A DNA stretch of 17,872 nucleotides from Burkholderiaceae bacterium (GCA_023253905.1 JALREG010000252.1:1-17872); one strand, 5' to 3'; positions 8,717 through 15,533 are shown, numbered from the stretch's first letter. The notes: a model not told the origin generated them from the letters alone. Numbers and translations are program-made.

Positions 8717-8947
8717 GTGCAACCTCGCTTTTCAAGTACGTGACAAGAGCCTGCAATTAGCGGCAAAATCTGCACCGAGCGTAAACATCGCCTGTTTGTA
8801 ATGATTTGTATCAACGGCGCAGTGCGCGATGCACGGTCGGATAGATTCGCGAAGTTGTTCATCAGGCGTTCTCACTGCTATGCCCCCGTCCTTTGGGTCC
8901 CCCCGATCGGCGACTGCCCTTTTTTTGATCGTTCGAGAGTCATTCAC

Positions 8948-9355
8948 ATGCAATCCGACCCCTCCAAGAAACAATTTGCCGATCGTCTGATCAAGGCCAT
9001 GCAGGATTCGGGTTACGTGGCAAAGCCGTCGGTTCTCGAGCGCGAGTTCAATCAGCGGTACTGGGACAAGCCCATGACGCTGCACGGCGTTCGTCGATGG
9101 CTGCTCGGAGAGACCCTCCCTTCGCAGGACAAGCTGCTGGTGCTCGCAGAGTGGCTGGGGGTTGCGCCGCATGTCCTGCGCTTTGGCGAAGAGGTTACCT
9201 CGCGAATCGAAGAGCGGCGCGCGCGCTGGGATTCCGGAGTCGGCTATCAGGAGCGCGAAATCTTTGAAGCGTTTCTGCAACTTCCGGTTCCTCAGCGAAA
9301 AATCGTTCGCGAAATCATCCTCGCTTTTGTAAAAGCGTATCCGTCTCAGTCCTGA
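8948..9355 (+). CDS. HTH (phage-repressor/XRE-like) transcriptional regulator
   Basis: A 135-residue cytoplasmic DNA-binding protein. Residues about 5-75 form a helical XRE-like unit: FADRLIKAMQDSGY, then a serine- and arginine-containing recognition part, with HGVRRWLLGETLPSQDKLLV and LAEWLGV matching the end of repressor-type HTH domains. The remainder, with EREIFEAFLQLPVPQRKIV, is a helical tail perhaps for dimerisation. I chose ATG 8948, because upstream residues in the open frame from 8801 look non-coding; GAGAG sits about nine bases before this ATG. A run of seven T lies at about 8920-8927 in the leader. It is divergent from the hydratase gene and convergent with the SbmA-like gene, 15 bases away. 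Targets are unknown. Confidence 0.75.
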   Translation: MQSDPSKKQFADRLIKAMQDSGYVAKPSVLEREFNQRYWDKPMTLHGVRRWLLGETLPSQDKLLVLAEWLGVAPHVLRFGEEVTSRIEERRARWDSGVGYQEREIFEAFLQLPVPQRKIVREIILAFVKAYPSQS

Positions 9356-9370
9356 GCCGCACTAGCTCAC

Positions 9371-10363
9371 TCAGGCAAGCGCGCCCCGTGAGCTGGTCCG
9401 AATCTGCGACTCAAACGCACGAAGACGTTTGTATACAGACATCAGCTCGACGATGGTCGACCAGCTGGTTACCAGATACTGAAACGACTCCTGCACCTTG
9501 CCGAAGGCGCGGATGATCTGCTGCATGGTGCCCAGGGTAAGCGCACCCGCCACCAGCGTTGGTCCCAACGCGAGGTAGGGGACCAGCACGCTGAACTGCA
9601 GGTAAGACCACTTCGCCACGTCGAAATACAGATAGTGAAAGAACAGCCGGAAATAATTGGTTCGCACATCGGCAAAGAGGCTGTCCACCGTGGCAGCGGA
9701 GGCACGCGCTGGGTCGTCTTCGCCATGGACGAGCTCCTTTCGATAGGCCGCTTCCACCCGCTGGTTGTGAAATTCAAGGCCTGGCAGCTTTACACCGACC
9801 ACCGCCATGAGCACGGTACCGGCGAGTGCAAACAAGATCGCGACATAGACCAGCGCATGCGAGACCTCACCCACCCAGGGCAGCTCCTTTACGTGAGACG
9901 AGAGGGCCCACAGAATCGGCAGAAACGCGAACAGGGTAAGCAGGCTTCGCATGAAGCTCACTCCCAGTGACTCCATGATCCGCGCAAAACGCATCGTGTC
10001 TTCCTGCACGCGTTGCGAGGCGCCTTCTATGGTTCTGAGGTGCGCCCAGTTCGCGATGTAGAAATCGTTCATCGCCGTACGCCAGCGAAAGATGTAGTGC
10101 TTGATGAACCAGTCAAGCGCCACGGCAATCAGCACAAAGGTGCCCGCCACGTGGCCGAAAGTGAGGAGGTGGCCGAAGTATTCGTCGAGCGCGACCGCAC
10201 CGGGCGTGGCAAGCGCTTTCTGAATCAGGTTGTAGAAGCCACCGAACCACTCATTGATCTGCACATCAAGCATCACCTTGTACCAGGTGGCAAAGAGGAT
10301 CAGCGCGCTACCCAGAATCGACCAGGCGAACCAGCGGCGGCTAAGAAAGAAGCTGTGGAACAT
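9371..10363 (-). CDS. sbmA: SbmA/BacA-family peptide transporter, short form
   Basis: SbmA and BacA are inner-membrane, proton-driven importers of proline-rich antimicrobial peptides, microcins and other modified peptides, built like the membrane domain of an ABC exporter but without an ATPase. Nearly every conserved stretch is present: FRWRTAMNDFYIANW, QRVQEDTMRFA, GVKLPGLEFHNQRVEAAYRK, ELVHGEDD, NYFRLFFHYLYF and the C-terminal ELMSVYKRLRAFE. Several hydrophobic segments span the protein. At 330 residues it is shorter than E. coli SbmA (406); the N-terminus MFHSFFLSRRWFAWSILG joins the normal first residues directly to the second-helix region, omitting about 70 residues. The ribosome site GGGAG is eight bases from the ATG and lies in the 16-base gap behind the upstream dehydrogenase, so both are cotranscribed. 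Confidence 0.88.
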   Translation of the reverse strand: MFHSFFLSRRWFAWSILGSALILFATWYKVMLDVQINEWFGGFYNLIQKALATPGAVALDEYFGHLLTFGHVAGTFVLIAVALDWFIKHYIFRWRTAMNDFYIANWAHLRTIEGASQRVQEDTMRFARIMESLGVSFMRSLLTLFAFLPILWALSSHVKELPWVGEVSHALVYVAILFALAGTVLMAVVGVKLPGLEFHNQRVEAAYRKELVHGEDDPARASAATVDSLFADVRTNYFRLFFHYLYFDVAKWSYLQFSVLVPYLALGPTLVAGALTLGTMQQIIRAFGKVQESFQYLVTSWSTIVELMSVYKRLRAFESQIRTSSRGALA

Positions 10364-10379
10364 GATCTTTGCTCCCGGT

Positions 10380-11264
10380 TCAGGCGCGAGTCGGACGCTC
10401 GCCCGTCACCTGGTAATAAACCGCGCTCACATCGAGCTCGCCAAACCCTGCCACGCGCGCGGCCTGGAGCTGGCTTCGGGCAAGCGAGGCGAGCGGCACC
10501 GGGCGATCCAGGTCCTGAGCCAGTGCAATGAAATAGCGCATGTCCTTTTCCATGAGGCCCAGCTGGAACTGCGGGGCAAAGTCGCGCTGGAACACCTTGG
10601 GCAGCTTGGTACGCGTGAGCCGGGAGCCAGCCGGGCCCTCGTTAAGCAACTGGGTGACCGGCTCGGGATCCAGGCCCGCGGCGCGCGCAACCATCACCGC
10701 CTCGGCGAGTGCGGTATTCATCACCGCAGACAACATGTTATTGATCAGCTTGATGGTGGCGCCGTGGCCGCTCGGGCCGATGTGGATCGCCTGTCTTCCC
10801 ATCACGTCAAGAAGCGGTTGAGCGGCAGCGAGCGCGGTTTCATCACCGCCCACCATGAAGACCAGTTCTCCCGACGTCGCCTGCGGCACACTTCCCGCCA
10901 CCGGTGCGTCGAGATAAGCGAGACCCCGCGCCGAGGCAGCCTGCGCAACGGTGCGGGAAAGCGCCGGGGTGTTGGTGCTCGAATCGATCACCACGGTCCC
11001 CGACGCAGCATTGGCGAGTGCGCCATCCGTATCAAGCATCACTGACCGGGTGGCTGCATCGTCGGCCACGATCGATACGACGAACGCGGCACCGCGGACC
11101 GCCTCGGCGATTGAGTGACAGACCGTGGCGCCAGACGACTCGAAAGCACGCGCACGCTCGGCGCTCCGGTTCCACACTCGAAGCGCGAACCCCGCCTTCA
11201 TGAGATTGCGTGCCATGGGTGCGCCCATCGCCCCCAGGCCCAGGAATGCCACGGTGCCGGTCAT
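10380..11264 (-). CDS. NAD(P)-dependent 3-hydroxyisobutyrate dehydrogenase-family oxidoreductase
   Basis: A 294-residue cytoplasmic beta-hydroxyacid dehydrogenase, a family including 3-hydroxyisobutyrate dehydrogenase, tartronate semialdehyde reductase and related enzymes. The Rossmann dinucleotide motif GLGAMGAPMARNL is at the N-terminus, the substrate-binding segment DAPVAGSVPQATSGELVFM is in the middle, and the catalytic lysine is in GATIKLINNML; the all-alpha C-terminal domain follows. ATG 11264 is selected because AGGAGAA lies seven to nine bases upstream and the protein then starts directly with the nucleotide-binding strand; the frame is open for 37 codons further without family likeness. 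It is the first gene of a two-gene minus-strand unit with the SbmA-like transporter. The physiological substrate cannot be read from the sequence. Confidence 0.88.
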   Translation of the reverse strand: MTGTVAFLGLGAMGAPMARNLMKAGFALRVWNRSAERARAFESSGATVCHSIAEAVRGAAFVVSIVADDAATRSVMLDTDGALANAASGTVVIDSSTNTPALSRTVAQAASARGLAYLDAPVAGSVPQATSGELVFMVGGDETALAAAQPLLDVMGRQAIHIGPSGHGATIKLINNMLSAVMNTALAEAVMVARAAGLDPEPVTQLLNEGPAGSRLTRTKLPKVFQRDFAPQFQLGLMEKDMRYFIALAQDLDRPVPLASLARSQLQAARVAGFGELDVSAVYYQVTGERPTRA

Positions 11265-11441
11265 GTTCAAGTTCTCCTGTCGATCATCGGGTGTGCTGGC
11301 GGCCGCGCCGGGCGCGGTCTCGCGTGCAGTCGCCGCCTGCAAGCCCGGCACTCTACCGCGCCGGCGAACGCTCACCGCCCGCCACGGCGGGAGCCGCTCG
11401 CACGGCGGCGGGGCCGGGTCGCCTCACGCATCAAACACCGG

Positions 11442-11462
11442 ATTTGTTGCGACGCAACAAAT
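11442..11462. promoter_or_regulatory. Upstream palindrome (candidate PhaR-type operator 1)
   Basis: Arms ATTTGTTGCG (11442-11451) and CGCAACAAAT (11453-11462) are perfect reverse complements around a single A. It sits 14 bases upstream of the phasin -35 box. The TTGC/GCAA core resembles TGC-rich sites bound by PHA-responsive repressors, but a direct CTGC core is absent. Confidence 0.6.
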
Positions 11463-11476
11463 TATTTGAGAAATCC

Positions 11477-11505
11477 TTGAAAGAGCTCATTTATATGGTA
11501 ATAAT
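11477..11505 (+). promoter_or_regulatory. Sigma-70-type promoter of the phasin gene
   Basis: TTGAAA (11477-11482, five of six consensus matches) and AATAAT (11500-11505, five of six) are separated by 17 bases, in an AT-rich stretch that contrasts with the surrounding DNA. Transcription would begin near 11512, which is the left arm of the second palindrome. This suits a strongly expressed gene that is repressed by a protein sitting on the start site. Confidence 0.7.
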
Positions 11506-11510
11506 CCACG

Positions 11511-11529
11511 AATGCTGCAACGCAGCATT
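11511..11529. promoter_or_regulatory. Start-site palindrome with CTGC-N3-GCAG core (candidate PhaR operator 2)
   Basis: Arms AATGCTGC (11511-11518) and GCAGCATT (11522-11529) flank AAC. The core CTGC-AAC-GCAG (11515-11525) fits the CTGC-N3-4-GCAG site known for the polyhydroxybutyrate-responsive repressor PhaR of Paracoccus. It overlaps the predicted transcription start of the phasin gene, the position expected for repression. A PhaR gene is not in the window. Confidence 0.65.
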
Positions 11530-11617
11530 TTTGATCAATTCCGGCTGATTGACGGCGTCGCTTCACGGGCAGCCTCCAGTCAGCCGTTTAAATACCCCTG
11601 TACACGGAGCAACCCCC

Positions 11618-12142
11618 ATGACCACGCAACCAGAAAAACTCATGCAGATGCAGGCCGAGGCGTTGGAAGCCTCACGCCAGGCAGCCGCCAAAACGCTAGA
11701 GGGCTGGCAGAAGCTCGCTCAACTGAATCTGCAGACCGCACGCGCCTCGCTCGAGCAATCAAGCGAGCAGATCAACGCGCTGCTCGCCGCCCGCGATACC
11801 AAGGCGCTCGCCGATCTCGTCACCACACTCGCTCGGCCTCCGCAGGATCAGTTTTCTGCCTACGCAAAGGCCGTGTATTCGATTTACCGCGACGCGAACC
11901 AGGACTTCACCTCGATGCTGGACAAGCAGGTCGCGGCGAGCAACCGCCAGCTGGCCGAGTCGGTCGAGACACTCGCCCGCAACGCACCCGCTGGCACCGA
12001 AGGGGTCGTGACGCTGATTCGTCAGTCGATGGCGGCCGCGCAAAACGCCTACGACCAGGTGAACCAGGCCGGGCGCAAACTCACCGAAATGGCCGAGGCC
12101 AACCTCGCGCAGAGCCCAGCCGGTTCGAAAAAGCGCGGCTAA
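11618..12142 (+). CDS. phaP: Phasin family protein (PHA granule coat)
   Basis: Phasins coat intracellular polyhydroxyalkanoate granules, controlling their number and size. The 174-residue product is almost wholly helical and amphipathic, with the phasin_2 pattern of betaproteobacteria: an N-terminal segment rich in Gln, Ala and Met (KLMQMQAEALEASRQAAAK), the central LNLQTARASLEQSSEQINAL and LADLVTTLA, a YAKAVYSIYRDANQDF segment and a Lys/Gly C-terminus. No signal peptide or membrane segment. ATG 11618 is chosen over an in-frame upstream start at 11549 because CGGAG lies about eight bases before it and homologues start at this point. A strong promoter and two palindromes lie upstream, suggesting control by PhaR. 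The gene is convergent with the MDR oxidoreductase, four bases apart. Confidence 0.92.
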   Translation: MTTQPEKLMQMQAEALEASRQAAAKTLEGWQKLAQLNLQTARASLEQSSEQINALLAARDTKALADLVTTLARPPQDQFSAYAKAVYSIYRDANQDFTSMLDKQVAASNRQLAESVETLARNAPAGTEGVVTLIRQSMAAAQNAYDQVNQAGRKLTEMAEANLAQSPAGSKKRG

Positions 12143-12146
12143 GCGG

Positions 12147-13142
12147 TCAGTCGATCCGGACCAGAAGCTTGCCGATGTTTTTCATCGACTCGCACGCTTC
12201 ATGAACCTCGACGATCTGATCGAGCGTGTAGACCCGCTGAATCTGGTGAACCAGCTGACCCGCACGTAGCGCGTGATCGATGAAGCGCACCGCCTCGGCA
12301 TGCGCTTCATCAGACATCACATACACCAGCACCGTCCGTAGCGTGAGGTCTTTAGCGAGCATTGCGAAGAACGGCAATGGCGGCTGGGGCTCGGCGTCCG
12401 ACCCATACGCCGCAATCACACCGCGCGGGCCCAGCATCTTCACGTTATCGGCAAGGTTGACGCCGGCTGCCACGTCCACGATACGATCGAGCGCACGCCC
12501 CGCGCCAAGCAGATCGGCGACCCTTTCCACCACATTCTCGGTCCGATAGTTGATGACCGCGTGCGCACCGGCTTCGCGCGCACGGGCAGCCTGCTCTTCG
12601 CGACTCACCGTGGCAAGCACAAGCGAGGCACCTCCCAGACGCGCCATCTGCACGGCGTAGTAGCCCACCGCCCCCGCGCCACCCTGCACCAACACCGCCT
12701 TGCCGGCAACCGGACCGTCGGCGAACACGCATCGGTGTGCGGTCATCGCCGGAATGCCCAGACACGCCCCCACCTCAAAGCTCACGTCGTCCGGCAGGCG
12801 AACCGCCTTGTGCGCGGGCACCACGCTGAATTGGGCGGCGGTCCCCGATGCCCGGCCAAGGGTTGCCTCATACACCCATACCCGCTCACCGATCCGCGCA
12901 GGGTCGACGCCCGCGCCCACGCGATCGATCACACCCGCCCCATCCTGATGCGGCACAATACGCGGAAACGGCATCGCAACATTGCCGCGCGCACCGCCAC
13001 GCGCCTTCGCGTCCGACGGATTGACCGCTGACACATGGACCCTCACCCTCACCTCGCCGGCTGCGGGTTCGGGGTCGGGCAACTCGCCCACGCGCAAGAC
13101 CTGCGCGGCAGGGCCTTTGGTGTCGTACCAGGCTGCTTTCAT
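12147..13142 (-). CDS. Zinc-independent MDR family NADPH:quinone oxidoreductase-like enzyme
   Basis: A 331-residue cytoplasmic medium-chain dehydrogenase/reductase of the quinone oxidoreductase type, expected to reduce quinones or activated enones with NADPH. The N-terminal GroES-like domain opens with MKAAWYDTKG and includes VHVSAVNPSDAKAR and the PFPRIVPHQDGAGVI segment; no structural zinc-ligand cysteines are seen. The Rossmann domain has VLVQGGAGAVGYYAVQMARL (about 149-168), a typical AXXGXXG-like motif. The C-terminus YTLDQIVEVHEACESM is characteristic of the family. AGGAGAA lies about seven bases upstream of ATG 13142. It stands alone on its strand, convergent with the phasin. The true substrate is not readable from the sequence; zeta-crystallin-like and CurA-like activities remain possible. 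Confidence 0.88.
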   Translation of the reverse strand: MKAAWYDTKGPAAQVLRVGELPDPEPAAGEVRVRVHVSAVNPSDAKARGGARGNVAMPFPRIVPHQDGAGVIDRVGAGVDPARIGERVWVYEATLGRASGTAAQFSVVPAHKAVRLPDDVSFEVGACLGIPAMTAHRCVFADGPVAGKAVLVQGGAGAVGYYAVQMARLGGASLVLATVSREEQAARAREAGAHAVINYRTENVVERVADLLGAGRALDRIVDVAAGVNLADNVKMLGPRGVIAAYGSDAEPQPPLPFFAMLAKDLTLRTVLVYVMSDEAHAEAVRFIDHALRAGQLVHQIQRVYTLDQIVEVHEACESMKNIGKLLVRID

Positions 13143-13360
13143 AAGACTTCTCCTGCAAATCGGATCGGGGTGCAGCCCGCCTCGGGCAGTGCACGGGCGG
13201 AGCGCGCAGGAGTTTACCGGTAGCAGTCAGAACGCCGAACGACGACACGAAGCTTTACGATCGCTTACATCAGCGGCCCCCCGCGGTTTGACCCATCTCG
13301 CTACGATCAGGTTGATGAGGCGCGCCGTTGCGCTTCACCTACCCCCGAGGAACCTCCCCA

Positions 13361-13960
13361 ATGAAACCGCACCGCATTGCCACCGCCTGCGCCATCGCGC
13401 TCGCCCTCACCACCAGCGTGGCCTCGCAAGCACAGCAACCGCCTTCGCAATCGGCATCCACCACCGGGCAATCCATGCCCCACGGGTCGCCTCACGGCGG
13501 CCGTCATCACGCCGGTCAGCCACACCATGCCCCGCATGCAGGACACGCCGGGCATCACGCGCGCGGCGGCCAGCACGGCCATGATGGGCTGATGCTGCCC
13601 GGAGCGGGACTGTTGCGCGGGCTGAACCTGAGCGAGGCACAACGCGATCGGGTGTTTGCGATCCTGCATGCTCAGGCGCCCCAGATGCGGGCACAGACCC
13701 GCGACGCGCAGAAGGCCCGCGAGGCCCTGCAGCAGGTCGCCCTGGCGGGTGAGCTCGACGAGGCCCGGCTGCAGGAGCTCGCGCAGCGCGCAGCGCGCGC
13801 CAGCACCGATCTGGCGTTGCTGCGCGCTCGCACGCACAACGCGCTCTTCAAGGAGCTCACCCCCGAGCAGCAGGCACAGCTGAAGGCACGCATGGAATCG
13901 CGCGAGCAGCGTGGCGGTCATCACCGGGCAGGCATGCACGGGATGGCCTCGGCCAGCTGA
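13361..13960 (+). CDS. Histidine-rich Spy/CpxP-like periplasmic protein
   Basis: A 199-residue exported protein. A signal peptide (about 1-24, ALALTTSVASQAQ at its end) is followed by a low-complexity linker in which residues 41-74 hold 12 histidines with Gly, Pro and Ala, a likely metal-binding segment. The rest is helical and carries two LTXXQ-like motifs of the Spy/CpxP family, LNLSEAQRDR (88-97) and LTPEQQAQ (166-173), separated by a heptad-like helix. Family members are periplasmic chaperones or metal-stress sensors. ATG 13361 is preceded by CGAGGAA; an upstream in-frame TTG is rejected because the signal peptide begins properly here. A strong hairpin follows the stop. Metal binding is inferred from composition. 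A His cluster GGHHRAGMHGM closes the protein. Confidence 0.82.
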   Translation: MKPHRIATACAIALALTTSVASQAQQPPSQSASTTGQSMPHGSPHGGRHHAGQPHHAPHAGHAGHHARGGQHGHDGLMLPGAGLLRGLNLSEAQRDRVFAILHAQAPQMRAQTRDAQKAREALQQVALAGELDEARLQELAQRAARASTDLALLRARTHNALFKELTPEQQAQLKARMESREQRGGHHRAGMHGMASAS

Positions 13961-13973
13961 GCGTTCCGCGCAG

Positions 13974-14000
13974 CGGCGCCGGGTGATTCGCCCGGCGCTG
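13974..14000 (+). terminator. Strong hairpin after the Spy-like gene
   Basis: GCGCCGGG (13976-13983) and CCCGGCGC (13991-13998) form an eight-pair all-GC stem around a seven-base loop, extendable by one wobble and one GC pair. It begins 13 bases after the stop codon. No U-run follows, so it may be a 3' stabiliser or a non-canonical terminator rather than a classical intrinsic one. Confidence 0.45.
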
Positions 14001-14094
14001 GCCACCGGGCGTGGCATAGTGAGGGCTCGTCTGCCGGCCACGCGGCAACTGCCCCTTGCAACGCAGCCAGGCCAATCGGCCTCGGCCCTGTCCG

Positions 14095-14757
14095 ATGCTC
14101 GATTCCACTCTCCATCTCGCCGCTCTCCATTTCGCAGGCACCTCCGTCAGCTGGCTCGAGCTCGTCGCGTTTGCTTTCGCGCTCGGCGGGGTGGTGCTCA
14201 CCGCGCGCGTGAGCCCCTGGGGCTGGCCGCCCACCCTTGTTGCGAGCGCGCTCTACGGCTGGCTGTTTTTCGAACACAGACTCTATGGCGATGCCGCGCT
14301 GCAGCTTTTTTTCATCGCGGTGTCGATCTGGGGCTGGCGGGCGTGGCTGCGCCCGTTGCAGGCAACCGATAGCCAAAACCCGCCTGACCAGCCCCCCCCT
14401 GGCCAGGCACCCCTTCGCCAAAACCCGCTCAGCGTGCGCAGCCTGTCGCCAACCGCGCGCACGCGCCTGCTGATCGCGCTCGGCTTGGCATGGCTCGCCA
14501 CCGGACTCGTCCTCTCGCGCTTCACCGATACCGACGTTGCCTGGCTGGATGCCGCCCTCACCGCAGGGAGCGTCTTTGCGCAGGTGCTGCTCGCGCGACG
14601 ATATCGAGAGGCGTGGGCGCTCTGGGTTGGGGTCAATGCGATCGCGGTGGCTCTCTTTGCAATCAAGTCTCTCTGGCTCACGGCAATCCTTTACGCGCTC
14701 CTTCTCGCGCTATCGGTCCTGGGCTGGCGCCACTGGCGGCGCCTCGCGAGCCAGTGA
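14095..14757 (+). CDS. pnuC: PnuC-family transporter (candidate thiamine transporter PnuT)
   Basis: PnuC-family proteins are seven-helix inner-membrane facilitators for ribosylated nicotinamide or, in the PnuT branch, thiamine; uptake is driven by phosphorylation of the substrate inside. The 220 residues include an N-terminal helix from about 19, the family signature ALYGWLFFEHRLYGDAALQL (52-71), an IWGWRAW motif, and the C-terminal helices ALWVGVNAIAVALFAIKSLW and LYALLLALSVLGW. An unusual Pro/Gln-rich insert of about 25 residues (about 93-118, QNPPDQPPPGQ) sits in a cytoplasmic loop. ATG 14095 is chosen because upstream residues are not family-like; no clear Shine-Dalgarno. Its stop overlaps the kinase start (TGATG), so they are coupled. 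The nearby TPP riboswitch favours thiamine over nicotinamide riboside as substrate, but the protein alone does not tell. Confidence 0.85.
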   Translation: MLDSTLHLAALHFAGTSVSWLELVAFAFALGGVVLTARVSPWGWPPTLVASALYGWLFFEHRLYGDAALQLFFIAVSIWGWRAWLRPLQATDSQNPPDQPPPGQAPLRQNPLSVRSLSPTARTRLLIALGLAWLATGLVLSRFTDTDVAWLDAALTAGSVFAQVLLARRYREAWALWVGVNAIAVALFAIKSLWLTAILYALLLALSVLGWRHWRRLASQ

Positions 14758-15320
14758 TGACCGCTCATTCGTTCATGCCGCAATCGAGCCCCGTGCAAGC
14801 CACGGTTCAGCTCGCGCTCGTTCTGGGTGCCGAATGCAGCGGCAAGACCACACTCTGCGAGGCGCTCGCGGACCATCTGGCAGCGCCGCTTGCGCCGGAA
14901 TACCTCCGAATGTGGTGCGAACGCGAGGGCCGCGCCCCCGATCGCCATGAGCAGCGGCAGGTCATCGCCGGCCAGCTCAGCCTCACCCGGGCTGCGCTCA
15001 GACAGGCACGCGCCGCGCGCGCCCGCTGGGTGCTGAGCGATGGCGCACCGCTCCTCACCGCGGCCTACAGCATCGAATATTTCAACGATGACTCACTGGT
15101 CGAACTGGGGCTGCGACACGCGCGGCCCGCGGCGCGCATCGTGCTCCTCGATCCAGAAATCGAATGGCGAGCAGACGGGCGGCTGCGAGATGGCCCGGCA
15201 CGCCGCCGCTCGGTGCATGCCATCCTGGTTGATCTGCTGCAGCGCGCAAAGCTCTCGCATCACACACTCGCCGGAACGCCCGCAGCGCGGATGCGGGATT
15301 GTCTTGCGCTTCTGCGCTAA
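14757..15320 (+). CDS. NadR-like AAA ATPase / small-molecule kinase
   Basis: A 187-residue P-loop protein resembling the ribosylnicotinamide kinase domain of NadR, here free-standing without the HTH and adenylyltransferase parts of full NadR. Walker A is GAECSGKT (24-31) and is followed by the family's EY motif in LAPEYLRMWCE and by WVLSDGAPLLTAAYSIEYF, matching the NadR kinase segment with an acidic residue and a Tyr/Phe pair; a later RRDG-like arginine region is present. The ATG overlaps the pnuC stop (TGATG), giving translational coupling; an in-frame Met six codons later is a weaker alternative. Coupled to a PnuC-family pore, the kinase would trap the imported vitamin by phosphorylation. 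Neighbouring TPP control suggests thiamine or a relative, but NR kinase activity is equally compatible with the sequence. Confidence 0.75.
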   Translation: MTAHSFMPQSSPVQATVQLALVLGAECSGKTTLCEALADHLAAPLAPEYLRMWCEREGRAPDRHEQRQVIAGQLSLTRAALRQARAARARWVLSDGAPLLTAAYSIEYFNDDSLVELGLRHARPAARIVLLDPEIEWRADGRLRDGPARRRSVHAILVDLLQRAKLSHHTLAGTPAARMRDCLALLR

Positions 15321-15333
15321 CATCGCCACTGGT

Positions 15334-15492
15334 CGCTAGGGGTCCCGGACAAATCCGGCCCGCGGACGGCGTCCTGCTAGCCGGGTTGATCGCAGCCCGA
15401 CTCGCCGGACGTCCCCGCAGGACGGTCTGCCACGCAGACGGGTGAGAAAAACCCTTGGAACCTGATCAAGTTAACCCTTGCGCAGGGAAGCG
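15334..15492 (+). ncRNA. TPP riboswitch (THI element) with extended P3 arm
   Basis: The conserved parts of a thiamine-pyrophosphate aptamer are all present on this strand: P1 CGCT (15334-15337) with AGCG (15489-15492), the GGGGT strand of P2 (15339-15343), P3 closing CCCG/CGGG, the TGAGA box (15443-15447), ACCC (15451-15454), CCTGATC (15461-15467), a short P5 CAAG/CTTG and the final CGCAGGGAA. P3 is expanded to about 99 nt, containing at least two additional stems (CGTCCTGC with GCAGGACG; GTCTGC with GCAGAC). It lies in the leader of the TonB receptor gene, 17 bases after the kinase stop, so it can repress the receptor when TPP is high. Confidence 0.93.
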
Positions 15493-15507
15493 TCCGTTGC
15501 CAATAGA

Positions 15508-15520
15508 GGTCGAACCGACC
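15508..15520 (+). promoter_or_regulatory. Hairpin in the riboswitch expression platform
   Basis: GGTCG (15508-15512) and CGACC (15516-15520) pair around AAC and are followed by the pyrimidine-rich TTCTCTTG. It is a candidate terminator or anti-sequester stem for the TPP switch, but the U-run is broken, so the mechanism is not settled. Confidence 0.4.
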
Positions 15521-15533
15521 TTCTCTTGCGCCA

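Larger units (their letters stand above)
11265..11617. promoter_or_regulatory. Divergent intergenic region between dehydrogenase and phasin
   Basis: A 353-base non-coding stretch. The left part (11265-11440) is very GC-rich with several small inverted repeats and must hold the dehydrogenase promoter, though I could not pick out convincing -10/-35 boxes on that strand. The right part turns abruptly AT-rich and holds the phasin promoter and two perfect palindromes listed separately. Confidence 0.7.

Noticed and set aside
8801..8947. N-terminal extension of the HTH regulator from ATG 8801
   Set aside because: The extra 49 residues are not family-like and overlap a T-rich leader; ATG 8948 fits the domain start.
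12145..12165. Terminator between the convergent phasin and MDR genes
   Set aside because: Only four bases separate the genes and no stem with T-run is visible.
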